Source: CAYLWN01 sp964387625
Lineage (GTDB): Bacteria; Patescibacteriota; Microgenomatia; UBA10105
Direction of reading: 5' to 3'
Length of the DNA stretch: 17,092 nucleotides
NCBI GenBank assembly: GCA_964387625.1
Contig: CAYLWN010000018.1
Span: forward strand, 1-17,092
Numbering within the stretch: the stretch's first letter is position 1; every line of letters starts with the position of its first letter. The translations under genes and the position numbers were made by a program. Of the stretch, positions 8,125-15,917 are shown piece by piece. Under the pieces are notes generated by a model. That model did not search any database and was not told the origin of the DNA. It saw only the letters and a program-made list of their open reading frames with translations.

Positions 8125-8964
8125 TTATTTATAATACTTGTTTGTTAATCTGGTATCAATCAGTCCTATAAAATATCCAAAATCAAATATCAACCGGAAA
8201 ATTATAAAACGGATGTCTAAATACTTTATTAAACCAATTATTGCTTTAAATAAAGACCAAACTGGAGAAAAAATAAAATATTTACTTATTTGTTTATTAC
8301 GTGAAAAATCTCTACCCATCCATCGAGATGATAAAAAAACTTCAGTTAATGTATCGGGATTAAAATGATAACAAACAGCACGACTGATTCCTATAGCTGT
8401 TTTATTTAATTGTTGCAAAACTGTCACATCATCAGAATAGCCAATATTGGAAAATCCGTTGGTTTTAACAAATTCAGATTTTAAAATCGCTCTGGTAACT
8501 ATTCCCCGTTTTGATTGATTTTTTATCATTCTTTTTCCATAATTTGCAAAAGTAATATCATCCCAAAATTTCGCCCAAATATTGTCTAAATTTGCCACAT
8601 ATTCTTTTAATGCAAAAGAAGCAATTTCTTTACCAGTTGCAATTGGTTTTATCAATTCTTTTATATATTGTTTATCATATATCATATCCGTATCCAAAAA
8701 TATCAGTATTTCTCCTCTGGCTTTTTTAGCACCTAAATTTCTTGCGACTGCTGGCCCCTGATGTTTTTGTTTTAGAACAATCATATTTTTTATTCTTAAA
8801 TCTTTTTTTATTTGGACAATTAAAGACAGCGAACCGTCATTTGATCCATCGTCAACTATAATAATTTCATACGGTTTAAGGGATTGAAAAAATATGGATT
8901 TTAAACAAGCGGATAAATATTTTTCTTCATTATAAACCGGAATAATTACAGAAACTTTTTTCAT
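8125..8964 (-). CDS. GT2-family glycosyltransferase, possibly membrane-associated
   Basis: This 279-residue GT-A fold enzyme begins VSVIIPVYNEEKYLSACL (4-21), with the nucleotide-binding VDDGSNDGS (37-45), the metal-binding DTD (91-93) in ILIFLDTDMI, and GYSDDV (175-180) at the usual catalytic-base position. RNLGAKKARGE (75-85) is the typical GT2 helix preceding strand 4. SSRWMGRDF near 212-220 resembles the QxxRW-type region in weaker form. Two hydrophobic stretches at ~229-246 and ~251-268 suggest C-terminal membrane association. It is the first gene of the minus-strand operon, with a -10 box only 7 bases upstream of its ATG, so its mRNA may be leaderless. The sugar and acceptor are unknown. 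Confidence 0.9.
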   Translation of the reverse strand: MKKVSVIIPVYNEEKYLSACLKSIFFQSLKPYEIIIVDDGSNDGSLSLIVQIKKDLRIKNMIVLKQKHQGPAVARNLGAKKARGEILIFLDTDMIYDKQYIKELIKPIATGKEIASFALKEYVANLDNIWAKFWDDITFANYGKRMIKNQSKRGIVTRAILKSEFVKTNGFSNIGYSDDVTVLQQLNKTAIGISRAVCYHFNPDTLTEVFLSSRWMGRDFSRNKQISKYFIFSPVWSLFKAIIGLIKYLDIRFIIFRLIFDFGYFIGLIDTRLTNKYYK

Positions 8965-8971
8965 TGCAAAT

Positions 8972-9000
8972 AGTATATACTATGTTAGTTGTATAACTAA
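8972..9000 (-). promoter_or_regulatory. Leaderless promoter of the minus-strand glycan operon
   Basis: On the minus strand TATACT (8977-8972) lies 7 bases before the ATG at 8964, with TTAGTT (9000-8995) 17 bases upstream as a weak -35 element. Transcription would begin at or beside the start codon. The -10 box sits inside the perfect palindrome TAGTATATACTA (8971-8982), and the -35 element is one arm of the adjacent dyad. Confidence 0.45.
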
Positions 9001-9013
9001 TAGCGGGTTTAAT
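8985..9013 (+). promoter_or_regulatory. Candidate promoter of rfbH, back-to-back with the operon promoter
   Basis: TTAGTT (8985-8990), a 17-base spacer and TTTAAT (9008-9013) form a candidate promoter reading into the gene at 9037, with a predicted leader of about 17 bases. The -35 element is the other arm of the TTAGTT-GTAT-AACTAA dyad (8985-9000) used by the opposite promoter, so both promoters would be centred on one palindrome. The -35 match to consensus is weak. Confidence 0.35.
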
Positions 9014-9036
9014 CATTTTATGAATAAATTTAATTC

Positions 9037-10350
9037 ATGACAAAAAACCAAATAAAAAAACGCATATTTAAATATATTAAGGCGTTTCAAAAACTTGATC
9101 GGAAAGAAAAGAAATTTATTCCGGGTAAATCAAAAGTGAGATATGCAGGTGCTTTTTATGATGAAAAAGAACTAATTTATATGTGTGATGCAATGCTTGA
9201 AGGCTGGTTTGGTATTGGCAAGTTGGGAAGGCTTTTAGAAGAAAAGTTAACCAAATATATTGGCAGCAAATCAACAGTTTTGGTTAATTCCGGTTCTTCG
9301 GCTTCTCTGGTATCCATGAGTACGCTAATAAATAATTTAAATCCTAATAAAATCCCCGTTGCCAGCGAAGTGATAACCCCTGCATGTACTTTTGCCACAA
9401 CTGTGGGGGCAATTGTGCAAACAGGTTTGGTACCTGTTTTTGTTGATGTAAGTTTAGGAAATTATAATGTAATTCCTGAGATGGTTGCCAAAGCCATCAC
9501 CAAAAAAACCAAAGTCATGTTTTTACCCCATACATTAGGAAATCCAAATCAAATGGATAAAATCAAACAAATTGCAAAACAATATAAATTATTATTAGTT
9601 GAAGATAATTGTGACGCTTTGGGAAGTGAATATAACGGACAAAAAACCGGCAGTTTTGGCAGTTTGGCTACCAGTTCATTTTATCCGGCACATCACATGA
9701 CCATGGCCGGTGAAGGCGGTGCAGTTTATATCAATGATTTAACACTGCTTAAAGCTGTGTCAACAATCCGTAATTGGGGCAGGGGCTGCTGGTGTTCTGA
9801 CAAAAACAGCGGTTATTTAGGTGCATGTAAACAAAGATTTAATTTTAAATTGGACGGAATTTCCATCGATCATAAATATCTTTTTCTGACACTCGGGTAC
9901 AATTTAAAACCAGTTGAAATTCAAGCAGCCATGGGTCTTGCCCAAATGGATAAATTTGATCAAATGACAAAACTGCGAGCTCTAAATTTTAAGCAGTTAA
10001 ATAATTTTTTTAAAAAACATGAAAAATATTTTATATTACCGGAAAGTTTTCCAAAAGCTAAACCCAGTTGGTTTGCCTATCCTTTAACCATCCGTGAAGA
10101 TGCTCCGTTTGACAGAGTTGGTATTACACAATTTTTAGAAGAAAATCTGATTGAAACCCGTACTCTTTTTGCAGGTAATATCACCCGTCAACCGGCTATG
10201 AAAGGTGTTAATTATAAAATTGCCGGAAAACTGACAAATTCTGACAAAATTATGAAAGACACTTTCTTTATCGGCACCGGACCTCATATCACAACCACAC
10301 ATGTCAATTATATTCAGGAAATTTTTACGAAATTTTTCAAAAAGATTTGA
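9037..10350 (+). CDS. rfbH: RfbH: CDP-4-keto-6-deoxy-D-glucose 3-dehydrase (E1), PMP and [2Fe-2S] enzyme
   Basis: This 437-residue member of the DegT/DnrJ/EryC1/StrS fold removes the C3 hydroxyl of CDP-4-keto-6-deoxyglucose, the committed step to 3,6-dideoxyhexoses such as abequose, paratose, tyvelose or ascarylose. It is a dehydratase rather than an aminotransferase because the PLP-binding lysine is replaced by histidine in SFYPAHHMTM (H219-H220), as in Yersinia E1. The iron-sulfur cysteines are present: C192 in VEDNCDALGS, C251 and C253 in GRGCWC, and C264. The spacing C-x58-C-x1-C-x10-C is close to the C-x57-C-x1-C-x7-C I recall for E1; the last loop is three residues longer. Other RfbH hallmarks are DHKYLFLTLGYNLK, PSWFAYPL, and TRTLFAGNITRQP. 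It needs an E3 reductase, a CDP-glucose 4,6-dehydratase and a cytidylyltransferase, none of which is in view. It is followed after 15 bases by a GT2 gene. Confidence 0.95.
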   Translation: MTKNQIKKRIFKYIKAFQKLDRKEKKFIPGKSKVRYAGAFYDEKELIYMCDAMLEGWFGIGKLGRLLEEKLTKYIGSKSTVLVNSGSSASLVSMSTLINNLNPNKIPVASEVITPACTFATTVGAIVQTGLVPVFVDVSLGNYNVIPEMVAKAITKKTKVMFLPHTLGNPNQMDKIKQIAKQYKLLLVEDNCDALGSEYNGQKTGSFGSLATSSFYPAHHMTMAGEGGAVYINDLTLLKAVSTIRNWGRGCWCSDKNSGYLGACKQRFNFKLDGISIDHKYLFLTLGYNLKPVEIQAAMGLAQMDKFDQMTKLRALNFKQLNNFFKKHEKYFILPESFPKAKPSWFAYPLTIREDAPFDRVGITQFLEENLIETRTLFAGNITRQPAMKGVNYKIAGKLTNSDKIMKDTFFIGTGPHITTTHVNYIQEIFTKFFKKI

Positions 10351-10365
10351 CTTGCCTACTATCTC

Positions 10366-11241
10366 ATGTCAAAGGAAATTGATCTATCAATTGTTATTGT
10401 TAATTACAACACATATGATGATGTAATATCATGTCTTCAATCAATTTATAAAAATAGTAAATCCGTTAATTTAGAAGTGATAGTTATTGACAATGCATCC
10501 CAGGATGGTAGCCAAAAAGCCATCCGTAAAAATTTTCCTCAAGTGAAATTAATTTCCAACAGAACCAATTTATTTTTTTCTAAGGCTAATAATCAAGGGT
10601 TAAAAATTGCTAAAGGCAGATATTTACTGATTCTTGCTCCTGATACCAAAATATTGCCAAATACTCTTTTAAAAATGATCAATTTCATGGATGCTCACCC
10701 GACGTGTGCATTATCAACAATTAAACAAATAGATCAAAATCATGCTGTTCACCTCACTTGCCATAAACACCATACACCGATAACAGAAATTCTGAAAATG
10801 CCTTTATGGCATAAATTTTTTATAGATTCCCTTATTTTAAAAAGTTTCCGTTATGCAAATTGGAACAGAAATTCCCTCAAGTGTACAGATACTGTACCCG
10901 GTGCTTTTATGTGGGTCAGACGTGAAATTGCGCAAAAATTGGAGTTCTTGGATGGTAATTTTGATATTTTTTATTCTGATGCTGACTTTTGTAAAAGAAT
11001 TAGCGATCTGGGATGGGAAATTATTTACAATGGAAATTATTCCATAATACATTTAAGGGCCAGATCTATTTCAAAAATTGCGCCTTTTAAACTTATGCAA
11101 ATTGCTCATCATGACTTAAATCATTATGCTAAAAAACATTTCGGTCAAATATGGTCAACTATTATCTATATTTTAGGAAATATAAATATTGGGATTTTAA
11201 ATATTGTTTTTACATTTAAAAAATTAATCCCGGTAAAGTAA
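10366..11241 (+). CDS. GT2-family glycosyltransferase (rhamnosyltransferase-like)
   Basis: This 291-residue GT-A enzyme has LSIVIVNYNTYDDVISCL (7-24), VIVIDNASQDGS (38-49), KANNQGLKIAKG (73-84), LLILAPDT (87-94) in place of the common LLLNPDT, PGAFMWVRREI (178-188) and FYSDADFCKRISDLGW (202-217) at the usual E/D-D-x-D-catalytic position. This is the layout of dTDP-rhamnosyltransferase-like GT2 enzymes (WbbL/RfbF group). It lies 15 bases after rfbH on the same strand and is probably co-transcribed, so a dideoxyhexose transferase role is an attractive guess that the sequence alone cannot prove. Its C-terminus has a hydrophobic stretch (~263-284) that may touch the membrane. It ends 6 bases before the stop of the convergent methyltransferase gene. 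Confidence 0.88.
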   Translation: MSKEIDLSIVIVNYNTYDDVISCLQSIYKNSKSVNLEVIVIDNASQDGSQKAIRKNFPQVKLISNRTNLFFSKANNQGLKIAKGRYLLILAPDTKILPNTLLKMINFMDAHPTCALSTIKQIDQNHAVHLTCHKHHTPITEILKMPLWHKFFIDSLILKSFRYANWNRNSLKCTDTVPGAFMWVRREIAQKLEFLDGNFDIFYSDADFCKRISDLGWEIIYNGNYSIIHLRARSISKIAPFKLMQIAHHDLNHYAKKHFGQIWSTIIYILGNINIGILNIVFTFKKLIPVK

Positions 11242-11250
11242 AATACTTTA
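11234..11250. terminator. Hairpin spanning both convergent stop codons, possible weak bidirectional terminator
   Basis: TAAAGTA-AAA-TACTTTA is a perfect 7-bp stem with a 3-base loop. Each arm contains one of the two convergent stop codons. The stem is A/T-rich and no uninterrupted T tract follows directly on either strand, so its efficiency as a terminator is doubtful. Confidence 0.3.
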
Positions 11251-11943
11251 TAATTTAATGGCCTGAATTATCATATCCTGAGAAATTGCCGGCATCCAGT
11301 CTCCCAGTTTAGAAAGTCCAACAGTATTTAAATCATTCCATCTTAACTGATGCGGAGACACAAAGTTGCCCAACCTTTTTTCAATATAAAATCCCAAAGT
11401 TTCAAGTTGCGACTTTAACGCTTGATAAGTATAAGCTCTGATATGACCCGAACTTAGTTCAGCTCTGAAATCTACCCAAATCGGTTGCCAACCCAATAAT
11501 ATCCTGATTTTGTTTTCTAAACTGGCAATATTTGGAGTAGTAAGTATCAATCTTCCCTTAGGTTTTAACAAACGGTGTGTTTCTTTTAAAAAAGCAGTTG
11601 TATCAAATATATGTTCAATTAATTCTCCGGCAAATAACAAGTCGAAATAATTTGCAGTGTACGGTAATTTCTTTTCCACATCTCCCTGTTTACATAATAA
11701 GCCTTTTTTATTAGCTTCCTTTACTTTATCAATATTAATTTCTAATCCGAAAACCTGCCAACCTTTCTTAATAAATTTACGACTAAAGTCTCCACCTGCA
11801 CATCCAATATCTAACATTTTTCCGGGAAGTATTTGACTTATAAGTTTTTCTACCTTTTTTAATCTTGATTCCTGTAAACAAATCTTCCAACTACCGCCAT
11901 ACTTATTTTGGTTAAATTTTAAGTTGTTATTTTTATATTTCAT
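11248..11943 (-). CDS. Class I SAM-dependent methyltransferase
   Basis: This methyltransferase of 231 residues has MLDIGCAGGD (43-52), VFGLEIN with acidic E68, FDLLFAGELIEHI (100-112) and LTTPN (134-138), then SGHIRAYTYQALKSQLETLGF in the substrate-side region. The reading frame extends five codons upstream to a TTG at 11958, but I chose the ATG at 11943: it is the usual codon, and the TTG falls inside the terminal repeat of the adjacent element. It is convergent with the GT2 gene (6 bases between stops) and stands alone on its strand. HIRAYTY matches the position of HIRFFN in the operon methyltransferases, indicating distant paralogy. Context suggests glycan methylation; the substrate is unknown. 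Confidence 0.87.
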   Translation of the reverse strand: MKYKNNNLKFNQNKYGGSWKICLQESRLKKVEKLISQILPGKMLDIGCAGGDFSRKFIKKGWQVFGLEINIDKVKEANKKGLLCKQGDVEKKLPYTANYFDLLFAGELIEHIFDTTAFLKETHRLLKPKGRLILTTPNIASLENKIRILLGWQPIWVDFRAELSSGHIRAYTYQALKSQLETLGFYIEKRLGNFVSPHQLRWNDLNTVGLSKLGDWMPAISQDMIIQAIKL

Positions 11944-11954
11944 ATATTTGAAAT

Positions 11955-12091
11955 GCAACGGTTCACACTTCTAGCACGATTATTCCCTGAGTCTCTCGGC
12001 AAGCTCGAGATAAATTAGAATCGAAGGGTTACTATGTAAGCCTTCGACAGGCTCAGGCAATAAGATTTGTATCGGAACTGTGAACTGTTAC
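11955..12091. repeat. MITE-like structured intergenic element with imperfect terminal inverted repeats
   Basis: The ends 11955-11971 and 12075-12091 are inverted copies matching at 14 of 17 positions (core AACGGTTCACA versus TGTGAACTGTT). Inside are CCTGAG (11986-11991) paired with CTCAGG (12052-12057), a TCTCG/CGAGA hairpin (11994-12010), and a long hairpin: TCGAAGG (12021-12027) with CCTTCGA (12041-12047), continued by TTAC/GTAA around a TAT loop. The core is about 49% GC in roughly 30% GC surroundings. CTTCGACAGGCTCAGG resembles dispersed palindromic repeats I recall from several bacterial groups. There is no coding capacity and I see no target duplication. Confidence 0.55.
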
Positions 12092-12129
12092 TTAAAAATT
12101 GATTATACAACTTTCATATTTTTATAAGA

Positions 12130-12135
12130 TATAAT
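12130..12135 (+). promoter_or_regulatory. -10 box upstream of the GT4 gene
   Basis: A consensus TATAAT lies just outside the repeat element, 32 bases before the ATG at 12168, predicting a leader of about 26 bases. No good -35 hexamer sits at 16-18 bases; TACAAC (12106-12111) is a weak candidate at 18, and TTGATT (12099-12104) is too far away. Confidence 0.35.
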
Positions 12136-12167
12136 ACTAATGATTGTTTCTGCCAAAATTATATTTC

Positions 12168-13307
12168 ATGAAATATAAAATTTTGTATGTAAATTTATTT
12201 CCGGAAATTGGCGGTGCAGAAACTTCACTAATTTATTTACTCGAAGGATTAAATAGAAAAAAATTTACGCCTTATGTAATTGTTCCTAAATCCGGACAAT
12301 TCTCCGAAAGACTTAAAAAATTATGTAAATTAATTTATCTCGATTTACCAGGATATACAATCAGAGAATTATTTATTCCTGGGACAAATCTAATAGCTCT
12401 TTTTAAATTTGGAAGGATTTGTAAGATTACAAAACCTGACTTAATACACTTAAATCACATCACTCAATCTTTTTATGCAGGTTGTATGCGCATTTTATTT
12501 AAAATTCCGGTCATTGCCACTTCCTGGGTAAATTCAGATTGTGTTTATTTTTATCAAAATATCATCAGCAATTTCGGATGCAATTTAATTTTACCCATAA
12601 CCCCGGAATTAAAAATACAAATATTAAATAAAAAATTTATTCCCCGAAACAAATTATTAACAATTTTTCCCGGAGTTGATAATAATTTTTTTACGCCTTC
12701 TAAATCAAAAGTTCTTTATAAAAAATCATTGGGTTTAAATTCCCAATATTTAACATTATCTATAATCAGCCGTTTTGATTTTTCAAAAGATCATCTGACA
12801 TTTTTAAAAGCAGTTAATTTAGTAATAAAAAAATATCCCAAAATTAATATTGTCATTGCTCAATCCATTGACATCAATTTGGAAATTGGTAATCATATGG
12901 CACCAATTGTTAAAAAACAAATCGATAAATTTTTATCAAAAAATCCACTACTTCAAAAACGGGTAACATTTACCGGTTATCAAAACGACATGCGTTTTTT
13001 GTATAATGCTACTGATATTTTGGTAAACAGTTCCCTTTATGAATCTTTGGGCATTTCATTGATTGAAGCTGCCTCTTGCTCCATCCCAATTGTAGCTACA
13101 AATGGAGGTACTCAACATCATGTGGTTATGGATAATGTGAATGGGTTTCTGGTTGGTGTTGGAGATTATCACAAAATGGCTGATCAAATTCTTAAATTAT
13201 GTCAAAATCCCAAATTAAGATATCTATTTGGTAAACAAGCAAGACTTATAACACTCACAAAATTTTCGCTGAAAAGATATGCGGAAGAAATTACTCAGGT
13301 TTATGAG
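12168..13307 (+). CDS. GT4-family glycosyltransferase (3' end lost in scaffold gap)
   Basis: The 380 residues visible form a nearly complete GT-B glycosyltransferase. The start shows MKYKILYVNLFPEIGGAET, with the acceptor-side GGAET loop (15-19). The donor domain shows FPGVDNNFF (167-175), ISRFDFSKDHLTFLKA (200-215), GYQNDMRFLYNATDILVNSS (270-289) and YESLGISLIEA with the E-x7-E pair E292 and E300, then PIVATNGGTQHHVV. I chose the ATG at 12168 over the in-frame TTG at 12144 because the family N-terminus begins exactly there. The frame runs into the N gap after RYAEEITQVYE, the usual last helix, so probably only a few codons are missing. It transfers a sugar to a lipid-linked glycan, by context. 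Any residues read beyond the gap are not real. Confidence 0.88.
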
Positions 13308-13407
13308 NNNNNNNNNNNNNNNNNNNNNNNNNNNNNNNNNNNNNNNNNNNNNNNNNNNNNNNNNNNNNNNNNNNNNNNNNNNNNNNNNNNNNNNNNNNNN
13401 NNNNNNN
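13308..13407. other. Assembly gap (100 N)
   Basis: Exactly 100 N join two contigs. A round 100 is a common placeholder, so the true distance is unknown. Two convergent genes run into it, both near their expected 3' ends. Confidence 0.99.
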
Positions 13408-15458
13408 GTCATCAGCGGATTTTTTAATTTTATAATTAAGATCAATATAATTATTCCGGTTAATATTGTAACCAACTTACCAATTTTTACTGATATTGGA
13501 TTTTGGTACTGTAAATTTATCAAAATATTTGCTGCAAGAGGCTTGATCAAAATAAATCCTAACGGATCCTTTTTAACTTCAAGTTTTTTACCCCTCTCGT
13601 CATAAGCAACCCAACCATCAGCATGGGTAATTTGTGTCAATATTAATTCTCCAGGCTCTAAATTACCGCTAATTTGATATTGATTATTTTGTATTTGTTT
13701 GATATTTAATTTACTTTTTCCTGATTCAAGTATATTTACATATTGTAAAATCGGTTCTCTGTCGATGGCATTAACCGGTGTTGTCACTTTAGAAATTTCT
13801 GCAGCTACGCCTTTTGCTAAAGATGCATTTACCAATGGAACGTTGTAATACTTATCACCCATTATTTCTTCATCAAATTCTAAAATATTGTCAAATTTGT
13901 CAGGGTGTTTAAAATCATCGGCATAAATATCGCCCTGACCACTGATAACCAATTTACCTATGTTGGCAATTTTCAACCAAGCTAAGGAAATTTGCGCATC
14001 GCTGCCATTCGTTTCCTGATAATAAATATGTTCTGCCCAAGGATGAGTCGCAGATTGATACAAAGCACCTCTAAGCTGCCCAATATTTGCAAAATAATTT
14101 AGGTAAAAAGAATAATTACCAGCCACAAAAACTCTTTCATCAGCTTTAACCTTTTTGCTCAAATTTTGTGCAACTTGATACATATTGGTAGTTTTTAAAT
14201 CCTTACCTGTTTTTTCCAAAGATTGTGTATATTTGGGTAAATTTGCAGATAAATTTAATTGCCTGGGACCAAAAAACAAAATCGCAAATCCCAACACCGA
14301 TACCGATACACCATAAGATATTGCTTTGTTTATTTTGGCAATTAAATTTATAACTACTGATACCAATAATCCGATCATCAATGCGACAGCAATATCAGTT
14401 TCCAAAGATAAACGCAAAGCCTGAGGCACTAATTCCAATTTTGATTCACCTGAGGCAAAATAAGTATTTACAATTACAAAGGTTAAAATAAGAAACATGC
14501 AAGTTCCGCTTAATCCGGAAATTTTGCTCAATATTTTTTGTCCAAATAAATAAAATAAGATAAAAATGATTATAATCCCCATAAGTCCCCAAGGAAACAT
14601 CATTGACCAATAATTCAATGAGCTTCCTCCTTCGCGGAAAAAAGTAGATAAAAATACGGAATTAAACCAAAAAGCAATCACGCCATAGGTTAGCAAAGTG
14701 ACTAATAAAGATTTCTTGATAATATTTATAAATTCTGAGTCTTTTTCACACAGACTGCCAAAAATGAGCGAAAAATCCAATAATATTAAAGCCCATGCAC
14801 CCACAATGTTAGTCATTGCCACAATAGCGGAAAAAAAGACTGCCAGTAACATTGTAAATTTATTGCCTTTTTTCAAAAATTTAAGCAAAAATAATCCGGC
14901 AAGAGGAACAAAAAATAAAGAAATGGTGTGAGGACCTTCTCCCCAACGGATCAAATTGGTAAACCGCCTGGGTTCAATTATTTCAGTTAAAAAGCTGTCT
15001 GCACCTATTTCTGAATACATTAAAGAGAAAATACTGGGACAGATGCCAAAAATCAAACCGGATACAAATCCTGCCAATGCACTTTTGCTGATTTCTTTAC
15101 CTAATAAATAAATACTCACCAAAACACCGATATAACCAAAAGCTGTAATCACCCGGTATGCGTGACTGTAAGAAATATTAAAAAATATTTTTGCCAGATA
15201 CTCCAATATTGGTAAAAGCGGGGTATATAAAACACTCATCGGATAACCCAAATACCAATTTGGCTGCCACAAAAATTGCGGTGAACTGTTTTCTATGAAA
15301 CGGGCCATTTGGATATAAGAAACTTCTATCGAGCCTAAATGTTGAGTGAATTCGCCGGTAAATAATGGATATATTTGGGCCCAACCTACATAAATTAAAA
15401 TAGCTGGCAATATTATCCAAGTAATAAAAAACTTACAGAGTTTTAAAATGAATTTCAT
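13408..15458 (-). CDS. Large PTPS-related/YfhO-like membrane protein, probable GT-C type (3' end lost in gap)
   Basis: About 683 codons are visible. A first helix (~8-30) leads into a large outer loop with GEFTQHLGSIEVSYIQ and then WQPNWYLGYPMSVLYTPLLP, the pattern I associate with the 6-pyruvoyl-tetrahydropterin-synthase-related membrane family (acidic residue, histidine, then W-x-P-x-W-x-x-G-x-P). Around ten further membrane helices follow to ~residue 400, then a soluble domain (~415-640) ending in the YfhO-like segment THADGWVAYDERGKKLEV, and a last membrane helix (~655-673) before the gap. Such proteins are thought to use lipid-linked sugars at the outer face. I chose the ATG at 15458, two bases after the upstream stop; a TTG at 15464 would add two residues and overlap it. 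It is the last gene of a three-gene operon. Confidence 0.82.
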
Positions 15459-15460
15459 AT

Positions 15461-15892
15461 TCAATCAATTACCCGATATTCAATAAACATATAAAATGAC
15501 AAGCTGGTCACAAAAACACCTAAAAAACCAAAAATTCCTAAATTAGAAATGTTTGGTGATTCAAAAAAAAATCTTTTTAAAACTAATCCTCCTTGATATA
15601 AAAGGTAAAAAACAACTCCAAATAAAATTATTCTTCCTAACCAGAATTTTAACTCAGCAAAAAAAGTTAATTTTTTAGGTAAAATTTTTATTCCCTGTTG
15701 TTCAAGAAAATTTTCCAAGACATCTCTTGCACTTCCCTGTGTATGTAAAACATAAGAACAAGCTACGCATTCCTCCGTATGAGTTAAATAATGTTCTATT
15801 TCATAAACTTTAGATACGTCATTTCTTTGCAAGGCTTGGTACAAATGAATTAAATGATCGTTGCATAATTTAAGTGATATTAATGTTCTCAT
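15461..15892 (-). CDS. Membrane-anchored ZAS (zinc anti-sigma, zf-HC2-like) protein
   Basis: This 143-residue protein has an N-terminal helical domain with C10, then H38, C42 and C45 in HTEECVAC, giving C-x27-H-x3-C-x2-C. Both the spacing and positions closely match the zinc ligands of ZAS anti-sigma factors (C11, H37, C41, C44 in RsrA, from memory). Two membrane helices follow (~83-105 and ~115-138), leaving the ZAS part on the cytoplasmic side if the topology is conventional. Known members bind an ECF sigma factor, but no sigma factor gene is in view; instead it lies between two large membrane-protein genes, 25 bases after one and 2 bases before the next. It could regulate those genes, or be a zinc-binding accessory subunit. 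I do not recognise a specific family beyond ZAS-like. Confidence 0.7.
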   Translation of the reverse strand: MRTLISLKLCNDHLIHLYQALQRNDVSKVYEIEHYLTHTEECVACSYVLHTQGSARDVLENFLEQQGIKILPKKLTFFAELKFWLGRIILFGVVFYLLYQGGLVLKRFFFESPNISNLGIFGFLGVFVTSLSFYMFIEYRVID

Positions 15893-15917
15893 ATTATTAT
15901 TAATAATTGACAGCTAG

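Noticed and set aside
8138..8368. 76-codon plus-strand ORF
   Set aside because: It is antisense to the C-terminal membrane part of the GT2 gene, with no recognisable motif.
9037..10350. Reading the DegT-family protein as a sugar aminotransferase
   Set aside because: The PLP lysine is replaced by histidine and the RfbH cysteines are present, so it is a dehydrase.
11944..11958. TTG start at 11958 for the methyltransferase
   Set aside because: The ATG at 11943 is the better codon, and the TTG lies within the terminal inverted repeat of the adjacent element.
13224..13427. Reading frames that continue across the N run on both strands, lengthening the GT4 and the membrane protein
   Set aside because: They are artefacts of translating N as sense; residues beyond the gap come from the antisense of the other gene.
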